Assembly: GCA_006503475.1 (NCBI GenBank)
Contig: RSEH01000283.1
Location: forward strand, 1 to 57,664
Length of the DNA stretch: 57,664 bases
Reading direction: 5' to 3'
DNA from: Stentor roeselii
Lineage: Eukaryota > Ciliophora > Heterotrichea > Heterotrichida > Stentoridae
Shown here piece by piece: positions 26,984 to 37,521 of the stretch. The notes beneath the pieces were generated by a model. It did not search any database and was not told where the DNA came from. It saw nothing but the letters and a program-made list of their open reading frames with translations. Each line of letters opens with the position of its first letter. Within the stretch, counting starts at the first letter, position 1. The position numbers and the translations under genes are program-made.

Positions 26984-29900
26984 ATGCTAAGTTTCTGTCT
27001 GCTTTTCTCATTCTTAGCCCGCAGTGAAGCTCGCGGACTCATCACCTTAACAAGCATTGTTCCTAATGCAGGACCACTCACTGGTGACACTCGAGTCCTG
27101 GTTAGAGGGACTAACCTGGAACCTTCAGATAACACTCCTAAGTGCAAGTTTGGAAGAAAGTCAGGAATTGTTGAAGGAACTTTTGTCAAGTGCAGTCCCA
27201 ACCCTCGACAGCCTGGGGAAGCTGAACCGACTTCAGCGGAAAAGACTGAGCATTGTATTGAATGCCACTTTAGCCCATCAGTAACTGAATCAGATTTAGT
27301 GCCATTCACAGTGACAATCAAAGGCGACTTTTCAGATGTGATAAATTCATTAGAGTTCGAATATTACGATGCACCCGCGATCGACTACATAGTTCCAATG
27401 TACGGCCCAAGAAACGGAGGAACGACAGTAACAGTGTACGGTAAAAACTTCATCGATTTCGACCAGTTTCTCAGATGTTCATTCGGTGTAAAGTCAGTTC
27501 CAGTGAAGTTCATCAGTTCTTCAGTGATCCAATGCGTGAGTCCTTACTCCGACGTGGTCCTGACAGCCCAGCCATTCAAAGTAACGATGAACGACCAACA
27601 AAACACTCCTCAAGACATAGAATACTACTTTTACTTCAAACAAGACATCTCGAAACTTACCCCAACTCGCTTCCCCTTATCTGGAGGATTACTTGAGATA
27701 GAAGGGCAGTACCTTGACCCGTTTTTCAATAACCCTGACGTTGACAACCACAACAACACCTTCTGCAGATTTGGTAAAGACTACTACGTCAATGCCACTG
27801 TTATTTCTGACTCGAAAATCACTTGTGTCGCTCCTCCAAGCACTATTCCCAGGGTGCAGATTGTTGACGTGGTGCTGAATAATGCAGATTCAAAACTTAA
27901 TATTAAAGACTGGACTGATGCGCATCTTCCTTTTGAATATGTCGCTGAAATGGTGGTTTATAGCATTGAACCCACTTCTGGACCTATGAGTGGAAACATT
28001 GAAATTACGATTAATGGAAATAACTTTAACAATACAAGTACCTTTACTTGTTATTTTGGAGGAAAAGCTATTGCTGGAACTTTTGTTGACTCGACTAAAG
28101 TCATTTGCACGGCACCTGCTGTGGAAAATCCTGGAGCTGTCAATGTATCGGTGAGTGTCAATGGAGTGAATTATGGAACTCCGATGCGGTTTTACTTTTA
28201 TAGTCCTGGCGAAGTTACTAGGATCAGCCCCATTTGTGGACCTAGGACTGGATATACGCAGATTAAAGTTTTTGGAAAGGATTTCATTGCTATTAACCCG
28301 AATAAGGTTAGGTGTATTTTTGGAGGTGTTGAACAGACACCTGCTACTATTTTAAGTGAAACTGAAATTTTGTGTGATTCTCCAAGTATTTATCAAAAAC
28401 CTTACAAACAGGATTTGTTTAATGTTACTGTTACTTTGAATGGAGAAAGTGTGACAAAGTACACATCCGGAGTAGTTAACTTCGCTTATTACGACTTCCA
28501 AACGATAAACCTCATAACCCCAAACTTCGGTCCAGTAACCGGAAAGACAATCTCAACAATTCAAGGTGAAGGTTTCAAACAGAAAAACGTCTGCAACGTA
28601 ACAATAAGATTCGGAACTGTAGAATTTTATCCAAAAGCCCTAAACGATTCTTCAATAACAATAGAGACTCCAGAGATGGAAGTTCCAGGAGTAGCAGTAG
28701 TCCAAGTGAGTTTAAACGGTCAAGACTTCACAGAATACGACGGTTCTAAAAACGTAGGAGGCTCAAAATTCGAAAAAGGAAGAACCGAGTTTTACTACCA
28801 GTCGCCTCCGCTTCCAACCGGCTTCAGTCCATCAGGAGGTCCAAGCACAGGAGGGTCTCCATTAGAAATCTACGGAGCAGGCTTCGGTTCTGAAGGAAAC
28901 CCGGTGTATGTAAAATTCATCGACTCGAAAAACAACTCAGAAATCGTAACAATCACATGTAACGATGTAGAACTAAACAAAATCACCTGCTCATCACCGA
29001 AAGCCCCTTCAGGTACAAAATCTTTAATATTAGTCTCTCGAAACGGGCAGAATTTTGTGAAAGTCTCTGATAATGTTTACTTATTTTACAACTCGCCAGT
29101 GATTTCTTCAATTTCACCGAATATCGGCCCTGTTAAGAATAATGTAGGAGGAAATATCACTGTTAATGGTAAAGATTTCATTTGTGCCAAAAGTGAATGT
29201 GAAGACTTGACTTGTCGTTATGGAACTTTCCCTTATCCCTTGTTTTTGAAAGGGTATTACAAAGACACCAAGACAGTCCTTTGCCCGATTATTTCTTACA
29301 GCAGGCCAGAAGTGATCACGATAGAAATCACGATGAACGGCAAGGACTACACAAACAATCAGGTCAATTACACCTTTTTTGATGCTTTTGTCTTAAGCGC
29401 GACTCCCAGGTTCTTCACTGAAAGAGGAGGAACCAACGTCACTGTTCATGGCTTCGGCTTTGCGAATACTGGAAACGAGCTGAAATGTAGACTTGGCAAT
29501 GCTGATAAGCCACTTCTTTGCAAAGGAAAACCTTGCGAGTTCCAAGCCAAGTTCGTCAATGATCGAGAACTGATCTGCACAATGCCCGCTAAAAGCGACG
29601 TGACTTACAAAGGCTCTGAAGAAACTGTAACAACCGACGAATTTTCAATTGAAGTGTCTGTGAAAGACGGAGTATTCACTACAAGTGACGTGAAAATCAG
29701 GTACTTTGAAGAACCGACTTTCACTAAAATTTCTCCAGGTCGAGGTCCTGCTAATGGAGGAACGAACATTATTTTTGAGACTAATTTTCATTGGGATAGT
29801 AAAACCAAGGACTTTTTAACCCGAAATGCGCAGGTGAAGTGCAAGTTTTACAAAGGAAGCACTTCGATCACAATGGAAGGCAGTATCTTAGTTTACCCTT

Positions 29901-32353
29901 TTCTCAGCTCTGGAGACCCTAACGCGATTTCTTGTTTAAGTCCACCTTGGCCTTCTTCTGAAACAGTTCACATCGACTTGACAATCAACGGTTATGACTG
30001 GTCAAGTGTTTTTTCCTTTGAGTACATTAACAGGTTATCAGGTTCTTTAATTTATCCTGCTTGTGGACCTAACCGAGGAGAGACAAAAGTCACGATTCAA
30101 GGAACAGGTTTCAACGACTACTCCAATCTTCACTTAAAATGGGGAACTGAGTCAAGACCGGCTAATATCGAGACAGTCTTCTCAGATTCCTCATCTTCCT
30201 TGACCGGTTTCGCTCCTCGAACGCGACAGGACTGGACTCACGGTGGTTTTGTATATGTTGAGATTGGAATCAACATCGAACTAGAGACCGTGGGGAACAC
30301 TTCTTATACAGTTTATGATGAATACACTCGAAACAGGCTTCAGTACTTTTATTACAAAGAACCCAGTTTACATTACTTGTACCCCAGAGGAGGCACTTCA
30401 GATGGAGGCACTGTCGTGTTCATTTCAGGAGAGTGGTTCATGAATGTCGATTCCGTCAACTGCTACCCGAGATGCAGGTTCGGAGACGTTCTCGTCCCTG
30501 CTGAGTTCATCAACACAGTCAAAGTCAAGTGCATCAGTCCTCCTCAGGCCCCCAACAGTGAAAACGTGGTCGACGTGGAACTTTCCTTCAACGGCGAAGA
30601 ATGGACTGAACGTCATCTAAAGTTCATTTACTTTAAAGTCCCAGTCATTTACTCAATCGGGCCTATTTCAGGTCCCAGTATCGGCGGGACTCGAATTTCT
30701 ATTCATGGAGCGAACTTCACAGCAGATGCACTTCCAGAAGAGTTTAAATGTCGCTTTACTCCTGTGAATTCAAATGAAAAAGTCAGGTATATTCCTGCGG
30801 AGTTTTATAGTGAACAACTTATTTACTGTTCTTTGCCTCCTGGATGGACAACTGGCAGTCAGGTGAAGGTTGATGTGACTTTCAATGGAATTGACTACAC
30901 GAATAGCAATGCGATTTTTAACATCTATCAAATTGACAGGATTTTCCCTCGAAGTGCGCCGAGTACCGGGTCCCCTGAAGGAATTTCGATTACTGGTTCA
31001 GGACTTATTCAAAATGAAAACGCTTCGATTATCTTAGAGAATCAAGAACTCACTGCTCGAAGTTTTAGCACTGAAAGAATCGTGTTTCCTTTGGTTGGTC
31101 CTCATGGTGGGGCAAGCTTTACTGGAAATGTCGCACTTGATGCTTCGGTTAATGGAGTGGATTATCAGAGGTTTCATAGAGGGTTTCAGTATTATATTCA
31201 ACCACGTGTTGATTCCGTCAGTCCTAGGGGAGGACCTGTCACTGGTGGAACTGTTCTTTCTGTGATTGGAGGACCTTTTAAGGACTTTGAACTTGCTGAA
31301 ATCGTTTGTAAGATTGGAGAATTTTTAGCACCGGGAAAAGTTGTCAGTGAAAATGAACTTAATTGTGTCACACCTGTCATGGATCGAGGAAAAAATGGAA
31401 CTACCTTGCCTGTCACTGTCGCTATTAATGCTCAGGATTTTACTACTAATAGTGATACTTTTTCGGTTTATGGACTTATTGATAGTGCTCCTAAGGGAGG
31501 ACCTATTCAAGGAGGCACGGAAGTTATGATTAAAGGGTTTGGGTTTAATGCTGAAGACCCGAGGTGTCGGTTTGGAATTGATAGCAATAATATTGCAGTA
31601 GTGGGTAGAGTTCTCGACGAGTCTCACATGATCTGCACAGTACCAGGCGGTTTCAAAGTGCCATCAGGTTCCCAACTTCCTCTCGACATTCCTCTAGAAA
31701 TCGGTTTTTCCGATGGTATTCACCACTCCTGGACTAAAACAGACAACAAGTTCAGACTATACGAAAACCCTAAAATCCTGGGCTTCATTCCAACCTTCAG
31801 TTTCGTAGACGTGCGAACAGAAGTAGACATAACAGCAGATGAGAAAAAAGGTTTCTTCCCCAGCATGACTGGCTGGAAAAACTCAAACGAAGTTGACGTG
31901 ACTCACTCAATAGTCTGCAGATTTGGCAAATACGGGGACATTCCAGCAGTTTACGTGAACAGGACTCACATCAGGTGCTTGACGCCCGAAACTCACATCT
32001 TGCGAAAAGACATGCACGAAGATGTTGTCCGTCTTGAACTTGCAATGAACGGACAAGACTTCGTAGACATCGGGACTTATACATTCAAAGGAAGCGCCAG
32101 TGGACTTTGGGTGATTTTGATGTGGTTGGCTTTGGTGCTTTTAATAGTAGCTATTCTAGTGATGCTCGGAATTCTCATTTCAAAGTACTACGACCATGCA
32201 TATATGCCTGACTTCATGAAAGGTTTCTTTAATCAGCCTCCTGAACAGAACGAAGGAAGGGTTTCTGAAATGTCAGGGCCTCATGTCCTGAGAGATCAAA
32301 CAGGCGCCATCCGACCAGTTTCAGTCCAGTCAGTCCAACATAACAGAAATTAG
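26984..32353 (+). CDS. Giant single-pass surface protein with about 17 IPT/TIG repeats
   Basis: 1789 residues, no intron seen. A signal peptide (about 1-15, MLSFCLLFSFLARS) leads into about 17 tandem IPT/TIG immunoglobulin-like repeats of 85-110 residues. Each starts with a form of ISPxxGPxxGGTxVxxxGxxF and most hold a Cys pair spaced as in plexin or PKHD1 TIG domains. One membrane helix (about 1707-1730) precedes an approximately 60-residue cytosolic tail. IPT repeats mediate adhesion or ligand binding, so a cell-surface or cortical role is likely. The ATG at 26984 follows GATATAA; an overlapping upstream ATG at 26971 is in another frame and soon stops. Repeats 9, 10, 14 and 17 are the most degenerate. 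It lies 33 bp upstream of the second WD40-channel gene. Confidence 0.93.
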   Translation: MLSFCLLFSFLARSEARGLITLTSIVPNAGPLTGDTRVLVRGTNLEPSDNTPKCKFGRKSGIVEGTFVKCSPNPRQPGEAEPTSAEKTEHCIECHFSPSVTESDLVPFTVTIKGDFSDVINSLEFEYYDAPAIDYIVPMYGPRNGGTTVTVYGKNFIDFDQFLRCSFGVKSVPVKFISSSVIQCVSPYSDVVLTAQPFKVTMNDQQNTPQDIEYYFYFKQDISKLTPTRFPLSGGLLEIEGQYLDPFFNNPDVDNHNNTFCRFGKDYYVNATVISDSKITCVAPPSTIPRVQIVDVVLNNADSKLNIKDWTDAHLPFEYVAEMVVYSIEPTSGPMSGNIEITINGNNFNNTSTFTCYFGGKAIAGTFVDSTKVICTAPAVENPGAVNVSVSVNGVNYGTPMRFYFYSPGEVTRISPICGPRTGYTQIKVFGKDFIAINPNKVRCIFGGVEQTPATILSETEILCDSPSIYQKPYKQDLFNVTVTLNGESVTKYTSGVVNFAYYDFQTINLITPNFGPVTGKTISTIQGEGFKQKNVCNVTIRFGTVEFYPKALNDSSITIETPEMEVPGVAVVQVSLNGQDFTEYDGSKNVGGSKFEKGRTEFYYQSPPLPTGFSPSGGPSTGGSPLEIYGAGFGSEGNPVYVKFIDSKNNSEIVTITCNDVELNKITCSSPKAPSGTKSLILVSRNGQNFVKVSDNVYLFYNSPVISSISPNIGPVKNNVGGNITVNGKDFICAKSECEDLTCRYGTFPYPLFLKGYYKDTKTVLCPIISYSRPEVITIEITMNGKDYTNNQVNYTFFDAFVLSATPRFFTERGGTNVTVHGFGFANTGNELKCRLGNADKPLLCKGKPCEFQAKFVNDRELICTMPAKSDVTYKGSEETVTTDEFSIEVSVKDGVFTTSDVKIRYFEEPTFTKISPGRGPANGGTNIIFETNFHWDSKTKDFLTRNAQVKCKFYKGSTSITMEGSILVYPFLSSGDPNAISCLSPPWPSSETVHIDLTINGYDWSSVFSFEYINRLSGSLIYPACGPNRGETKVTIQGTGFNDYSNLHLKWGTESRPANIETVFSDSSSSLTGFAPRTRQDWTHGGFVYVEIGINIELETVGNTSYTVYDEYTRNRLQYFYYKEPSLHYLYPRGGTSDGGTVVFISGEWFMNVDSVNCYPRCRFGDVLVPAEFINTVKVKCISPPQAPNSENVVDVELSFNGEEWTERHLKFIYFKVPVIYSIGPISGPSIGGTRISIHGANFTADALPEEFKCRFTPVNSNEKVRYIPAEFYSEQLIYCSLPPGWTTGSQVKVDVTFNGIDYTNSNAIFNIYQIDRIFPRSAPSTGSPEGISITGSGLIQNENASIILENQELTARSFSTERIVFPLVGPHGGASFTGNVALDASVNGVDYQRFHRGFQYYIQPRVDSVSPRGGPVTGGTVLSVIGGPFKDFELAEIVCKIGEFLAPGKVVSENELNCVTPVMDRGKNGTTLPVTVAINAQDFTTNSDTFSVYGLIDSAPKGGPIQGGTEVMIKGFGFNAEDPRCRFGIDSNNIAVVGRVLDESHMICTVPGGFKVPSGSQLPLDIPLEIGFSDGIHHSWTKTDNKFRLYENPKILGFIPTFSFVDVRTEVDITADEKKGFFPSMTGWKNSNEVDVTHSIVCRFGKYGDIPAVYVNRTHIRCLTPETHILRKDMHEDVVRLELAMNGQDFVDIGTYTFKGSASGLWVILMWLALVLLIVAILVMLGILISKYYDHAYMPDFMKGFFNQPPEQNEGRVSEMSGPHVLRDQTGAIRPVSVQSVQHNRN

Positions 32354-32386
32354 TAATAGACTTTTCCTAAATGGCTATTATTCAAC

Positions 32387-35300
32387 ATGTCCGACGAGCC
32401 TTTGCTGAAGCTTGACCATCTCGTTACAGTTGTCAGAAACACGGGAAATGTAACTGAAACTTAGCTAGAAACCACTGAAGACACTTTCATGGCAGTCAAC
32501 AAGATCGTGAAAGCTATAAAATCTTATATTCCTCTTCGAATCCCCACCACTTTAAAGTGCACTTGTCTGCAGTCAACTAAAGACGAGTCTCGTGTTTTCT
32601 TCGGAACGAAAGAAGGTCGAATTGGAATCGTTGAAAGGGAGTCTGAAGAAGTAATTAAAGTCGAAGATGCCAGTCGACACCCTTTTACTTGCTTGATCCT
32701 TGACAACAATGACGAGTTCTTATTTGTCTCTGGGCCTGAAGGCCTGATTCAGAAGTTTAACCGTGAGTTGAGCCATGTTCTTGACTTGCCAGGCCACACG
32801 GGCTGTGTGAATGATTTTTCAATGTCGAAAGATAACAATTTCTTGTTTTCAGCCAGCAGTGACGGAACTATCCGTTTATGGCCAAGTGCCGGAGGCGAGT
32901 CAAGAGTTCTTTTCACTCACCAGTCAGAGTTCTACGCAATTGACTTGTCAGGCAACCAGAAAATCCTTTCATTCGCAGGAGAAGCAGGGTTGATCTTTGT
33001 CGGTGAAATTCACTTTGAAGCCCTTCAAGGTTCTGAGGCTTCTGAGGACTTTTTCAAGGTGGTCAAGACTGTGGAGTGTCCCGAGCCGATATATTCACTG
33101 CAGTTCTCAATCACTCACTTTTACCTGGTGACTGGAGATAAAAAAGGCGCTATTCATGTTTACGACTCTGAATACTGGAACGTCATCCGGAAGTTCAATC
33201 ATGGAGACACAGTCAACCAGCTCAGTATTTCAGCTGAAGAAAATCTTATTGTTTCTTGTGGAAAGGACTGCACACTTAAAGTCTGGGACATGAAAGGCAA
33301 ACATGAAGAAGTCGTTCTTCGTCTTCACACTGCACCTGTCAAGGGCTGCGTTATTACGAAAGATCAGAAGTCGATTATTAGTGGAGGTAATGATGGGTTT
33401 GTTATTGTTTGGAGAATGCCTGTATTTGAAAGTGAAACAAGGTGGAAAACTAGGAACTTTGATCCTGTTGACCTTTGGTTTTCAACGGTGGACTCTAGAC
33501 TTGAAGGATTCGGGTTAAGTGAAGTTGGAACTAGTGTCGTCTGGTGGGACCTTAATGGAAATATGAATAAAATTTTTGATATTGGAAAGACACGAAGAGA
33601 GAAAACTCATTGTTTGGCAAATGATGAACTCGCTTTTTTTTACAAGTTTGATGATGAGGAGGACCGTCAGCTTGTCAATGAAGGACTTGATGAACTCGAA
33701 GAATATGTCGTTGTTGATGTTTATAATTTAAGGGAAGAGGGTAAAAAAAGAACGCATCTTATTCAGTCCTCTTGCTTAATGGCTCAGGTTAGTAAAGACA
33801 AACAGTTTTGCTTCACTGGGGAGTATTTCAGGGTAAAAATTTGGAATTATAGCAATTTTCAGCATGTTTTAACCGTTCCGTCAATTATCGGCATTGTGCG
33901 AAGTGTGCTTTATGAACCTTCTTTATCAATTTTTGTGATTTATGATGACTCTAGGAACTTGAACAAGCTGACTTTAAGTAATTTAAGTTCTTCAAATGCG
34001 GAATATAGCTTCACAGGGAATCTTCAAGTTAGTTCAAGTAAACAGTCTGAATGCAAAATGGAGATTTCAACAAACAAGCTCTTTTTAATGGTAGCTCTTA
34101 CTGATCAGTTCTTTATTGTCATATTAGAAACCTTCCAGATAATAAAAACTTACAACACAGGCTATCTTGGCTTGCACCTTACATCGAAAAACACGATTTT
34201 ACTCTATATGTCGACAGGAATCGATTATTACTCTGAAGAGGACTTTAGTCTTCTTGCTTGCTATCGTAAAAAATTTTTAATAGACAAACTCGTTCTCACC
34301 CCTGACCAAAGCGAATTCACTATTTTGCATAAAAACACTTTTTCAAGACAGTCAAACCCAGTAGGTTCCAAAACAGTAAAACTGATTTCACCGAAATCCG
34401 AAGAATTAGAAATAGTTAACCATGTTTATTCCGTTATCAAGAAAAAATGCACAGTTCCTTATTCAGGTCTTCCTTTTTTGATAGAACCACTACACATCAA
34501 CGTTCTCCATATCTACGCCCAGCGAAACAACGGTGATTTGCTGAGACAAGGGATAGAAAGTGGAATTCCTTACATTTCCAGCTATGACGGGTGGACTCCC
34601 TTATCAGTCAGTATTCGAGCGAACTTCAACGACTGCATAAAAAGCGTATTTAAAGGACTTGCCACTGCTTTGAACCCGTCAACTATTCCAACAGATGCCT
34701 TGACTTACCAGAAACTCGAGCACGACTTGATTAAACTAAACGAGTCAGGCCATGAAAGCCTTCACAGGCTTTACGATCGTTTGTACATCGAAGAAATCAG
34801 CAACAACAACCCAAACCTCTGCGACATCGGCCTGTCCTTGCCAGTCATAACTTATTCAGATTCGCCTTTCATCAACTGTGAGTCGATGGGAATCTCCAAA
34901 GAGCCTCCAGAGCGAACTAATGCAGTTTGTTACAAAAAGTCACTTGTCAGGTTCAGTTTAGAAATGGGGTCAAATGAAAGTTTGGCCTTTCTCAAAAGTA
35001 TCAAAAGCTGCTCGAATAAAGAAATATTTAGGACTGAACTCATTCAAACGATTCTTGATGAAAAATGGACGAAAGCGAGAAGATTAATGATTTATCAGGC
35101 AGTTGTTTATGTTTTGTACCTGGCATCGCTTGTTGCTTATCTTTCTGGGCCTGATGAACTGATTTGGTTAGCGTTTATTTTGAACTGTTTGCTTTATGCT
35201 TATGAGTTGATTTTTATTGTGATTGACCCGAGGAATTACTTTAGAAGCTTCTGGAACCTTGTGGATACCACCAGGGCTGGCCTGCTGGTTTATTATTTCT

Positions 35301-36064
35301 TCGCTCATAACAGAGGAACTGACTTGACAGGTCTCTTGTCCGTCATCCTGATGATCAGCTGGATTCGAGGAATAACTTATTTCAGGATAAACTTCAAATC
35401 CAGGTATTTAATTGGTTTATTATTCCAGGTGATCATCGACATTGTGCCTTTCCTCATCATTTTCTTGTACACCACCCTGGGCTACGCAATCATTCAAGGC
35501 CTGTTGATGAATCGAATCGACGAGCCTTTCAAAAACTTCATGAATAGTTATCTGATTTCAAGTGGAAGCTGGGAAAACTTCCGAAATCTGACAGTGACTC
35601 AAGACACCCAAGGAAACATTGAAATCGATGAAGCACTTCGAGAAGCCACTGACTACATTTACCCAATTTCCATCATCGTCATCACCATCATCAATCCAGT
35701 CATTGTGGTTAACTTGCTGGTATCGATTCTTTCAGAAACTTATGAAAAGGTCCAAGAAATGTCTCAGATCGCTGATGGACTTGAACTCGTCGACATGATC
35801 ATTGAAATAGAAACTCTTTTCTATTGGAACCGGCAAGTCAAAGATAAACAGTTCATCCACACCGCTGTTCTCAATGTCATCCAAGGAGACGCTGACGACT
35901 TGGAAGTGCAAGACTTGATCCGCAAGGTTAAAGATAAACTAGAAGCTGTCAAGATTGAGATCATTGAAAAATCTCAGTCTTTTCATAGCTTGATGACTCG
36001 AAATGAGAATTTCAAAGGAGAAGTTTCCTCGAAGTTAGCTCAGTATTTAGAAAAACTAGCATAA
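32387..36064 (+). CDS. WD40-repeat/ion-channel fusion protein, copy 2, one 15-nt intron
   Basis: 1220 residues after removing 32450-32464. The start MSDEPLLKLDHLV resembles the MSEPS start of copy 1 (17096-20704). Architecture is the same throughout: WD40 repeats (about 50-620, e.g. LKVWDMKGKHEEV), a linker with HINVLHIYAQRNNGDLLRQG matching YEINALHFYAYF of copy 1, six membrane helices, then INPVIVVNLLVSILSETYEK, a post-channel helix with SQIADGLELVDMIIE, and a coiled coil. An internal start at 32489 is possible, but the 32387 start plus a canonical intron fits better. Identity to copy 1 is moderate, so the duplication is not recent. It is followed 115 bp on by a K+ channel gene. Confidence 0.9.
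32450..32464 (+). other. 15-nt intron near 5' end of WD40-channel copy 2
   Basis: Reads GTAACTGAAACTTAG, phase 0, with in-frame TAG at its end. It joins VVRNTGN to LETTEDTFMAVNK and moves the start from 32489 to 32387. A is at position 10. Confidence 0.85.
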
Positions 36065-36179
36065 TCTTCATTCTTTGATTTTTTAGCTTTTCTTTAAAAA
36101 TTCGCATTTTTATTGAGAATTGTGTCAAGGTTCAAGAAAGAATTTAAAATTTTTAAATGAACCCAGCCATTAAATAAAT

Positions 36180-37403
36180 ATGGGCAGACTGTCCGAAAAT
36201 GCTGCGAGTTTTTTCTCAGAATTGTCTCAGGAGTACTTCTCTCAATGGAGACTGTATCGGCTGCTCAGTGCTCTCATCAGTGCCTTAGCAATTATTCCTG
36301 CTATGATCGACTATGAACGAAGCTATGACCCGACTAGAGGACATGAAGAGTGTAAGATCTTGCCTATTGGTATTTTGAATAGGTTTATCATTGTTGGATT
36401 CAGCTTTCTTGGATTACTTATGTTGATACCTTATAGGATTTACTACTTGAAATGGCTCAAGAATTTACCTATGACTTATAAGGAGTACCCTCCTACTCAT
36501 AAGGTTGGAGTTTTGGAAGTTATGGAAATGCAGAGGAAGAGAAAATGGACTGATCACATCCTAGAAGACGGAACCTGGTTCCAAATAGTCCTTCTTCTAA
36601 TAATGCCTATTCCAGGATTCGAAGGTACATTTTCAATTTCCCAACAAATCCTCTTCACCCAAACAAAAGTCTGTTACTACTGGACCGAGTTATTTTACGC
36701 TCTAATGTTTTTACGTCTTCCAAACCTGGCAGTCGCCTCATTAAACTACGGAAAATTCCAATCAGACCTTGCCCGAGCGACGGCCGAGAAATACGGTGTG
36801 AAGATCAACACAGCATTTTCAGTAAAATGTTACATCGGGGCAAACGCGATGTTTATTCTCGTTTTCTTCTTCTTAATTCCTGGAGTTCTGATGTTCGGCA
36901 CATTGCTGAGGATCTTCGAACGACCGATGCTGGCTTTTCAAGACTTTGACTCTTTGGAGAACTCTTGTTGGAACATCATCATCACCATGACCACTGTCGG
37001 CTATGGCGACACTTTCCCGGCGTCGATACTCGGAAGGACCATGGTCGTCTTCAGCATCTTCTGGGGAGGAATCATTCTTTCTTTAACCTTCGTCACTGTC
37101 GGAAGCGTGCTTCAGCTTAAGGAAAATGAGAGAAAGGCTTACAACGCGATTGTCATGGGACGAGAAGCTGCCTGCGCGATTAATGGAGCGATTGTCACTG
37201 CGAAACATGACAGCAAAAATAAAAACGCCTGGGCTAGGATCAGAACTCGACTTAGAGGGTTCCTGGCGATGAAGAGCTTAGATGCGAGTAACGAAACTTT
37301 CATTGTGCACGCAACTAATAACTTGAGCTCCAAGTTGAGACATTCAGAGGCTAAAGCTGAAAGAATTCATTTGAAGTTAGAGAAACTTTTAGCTACTCTT
37401 TAG
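36180..37403 (+). CDS. Potassium channel, SK/KCa2-like six-helix type
   Basis: 407 residues. About five membrane helices (near 28-42, 68-88, 130-150, 165-190 and 220-245) precede a pore loop with the K+ selectivity filter TMTTVGYGDTFP (about 268-279), then S6 (GRTMVVFSIFWGGIILSLTF). The tail, ERKAYNAIVMGREAACAING onward with RIRTRLRGF, is helical and basic like the calmodulin-binding domain of small-conductance Ca2+-activated channels, and there is no clear voltage-sensor Arg array. Ca2+/calmodulin gating is therefore likely but inferred. It sits directly downstream of the WD40-channel and upstream of two EF-hand-like proteins. The start follows TTAAATAAAT. Confidence 0.92.
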   Translation: MGRLSENAASFFSELSQEYFSQWRLYRLLSALISALAIIPAMIDYERSYDPTRGHEECKILPIGILNRFIIVGFSFLGLLMLIPYRIYYLKWLKNLPMTYKEYPPTHKVGVLEVMEMQRKRKWTDHILEDGTWFQIVLLLIMPIPGFEGTFSISQQILFTQTKVCYYWTELFYALMFLRLPNLAVASLNYGKFQSDLARATAEKYGVKINTAFSVKCYIGANAMFILVFFFLIPGVLMFGTLLRIFERPMLAFQDFDSLENSCWNIIITMTTVGYGDTFPASILGRTMVVFSIFWGGIILSLTFVTVGSVLQLKENERKAYNAIVMGREAACAINGAIVTAKHDSKNKNAWARIRTRLRGFLAMKSLDASNETFIVHATNNLSSKLRHSEAKAERIHLKLEKLLATL

Positions 37404-37521
37404 TAATTTTAGAGGTTAAGGATTATTATGGGTTTAAGGATTGCTGGTTTATGGTTATCGGGGTGGAGTTAGAGCTCTCATATTTATATATCATTGTTGA
37501 ATATTAATATATCTTCTCTTA

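Noticed and set aside
26806-27321. 171-codon minus-strand frame across the start of the IPT gene.
   Set aside because: Half is antisense to conserved IPT repeats and half lies in the G/T-rich spacer; no domain.
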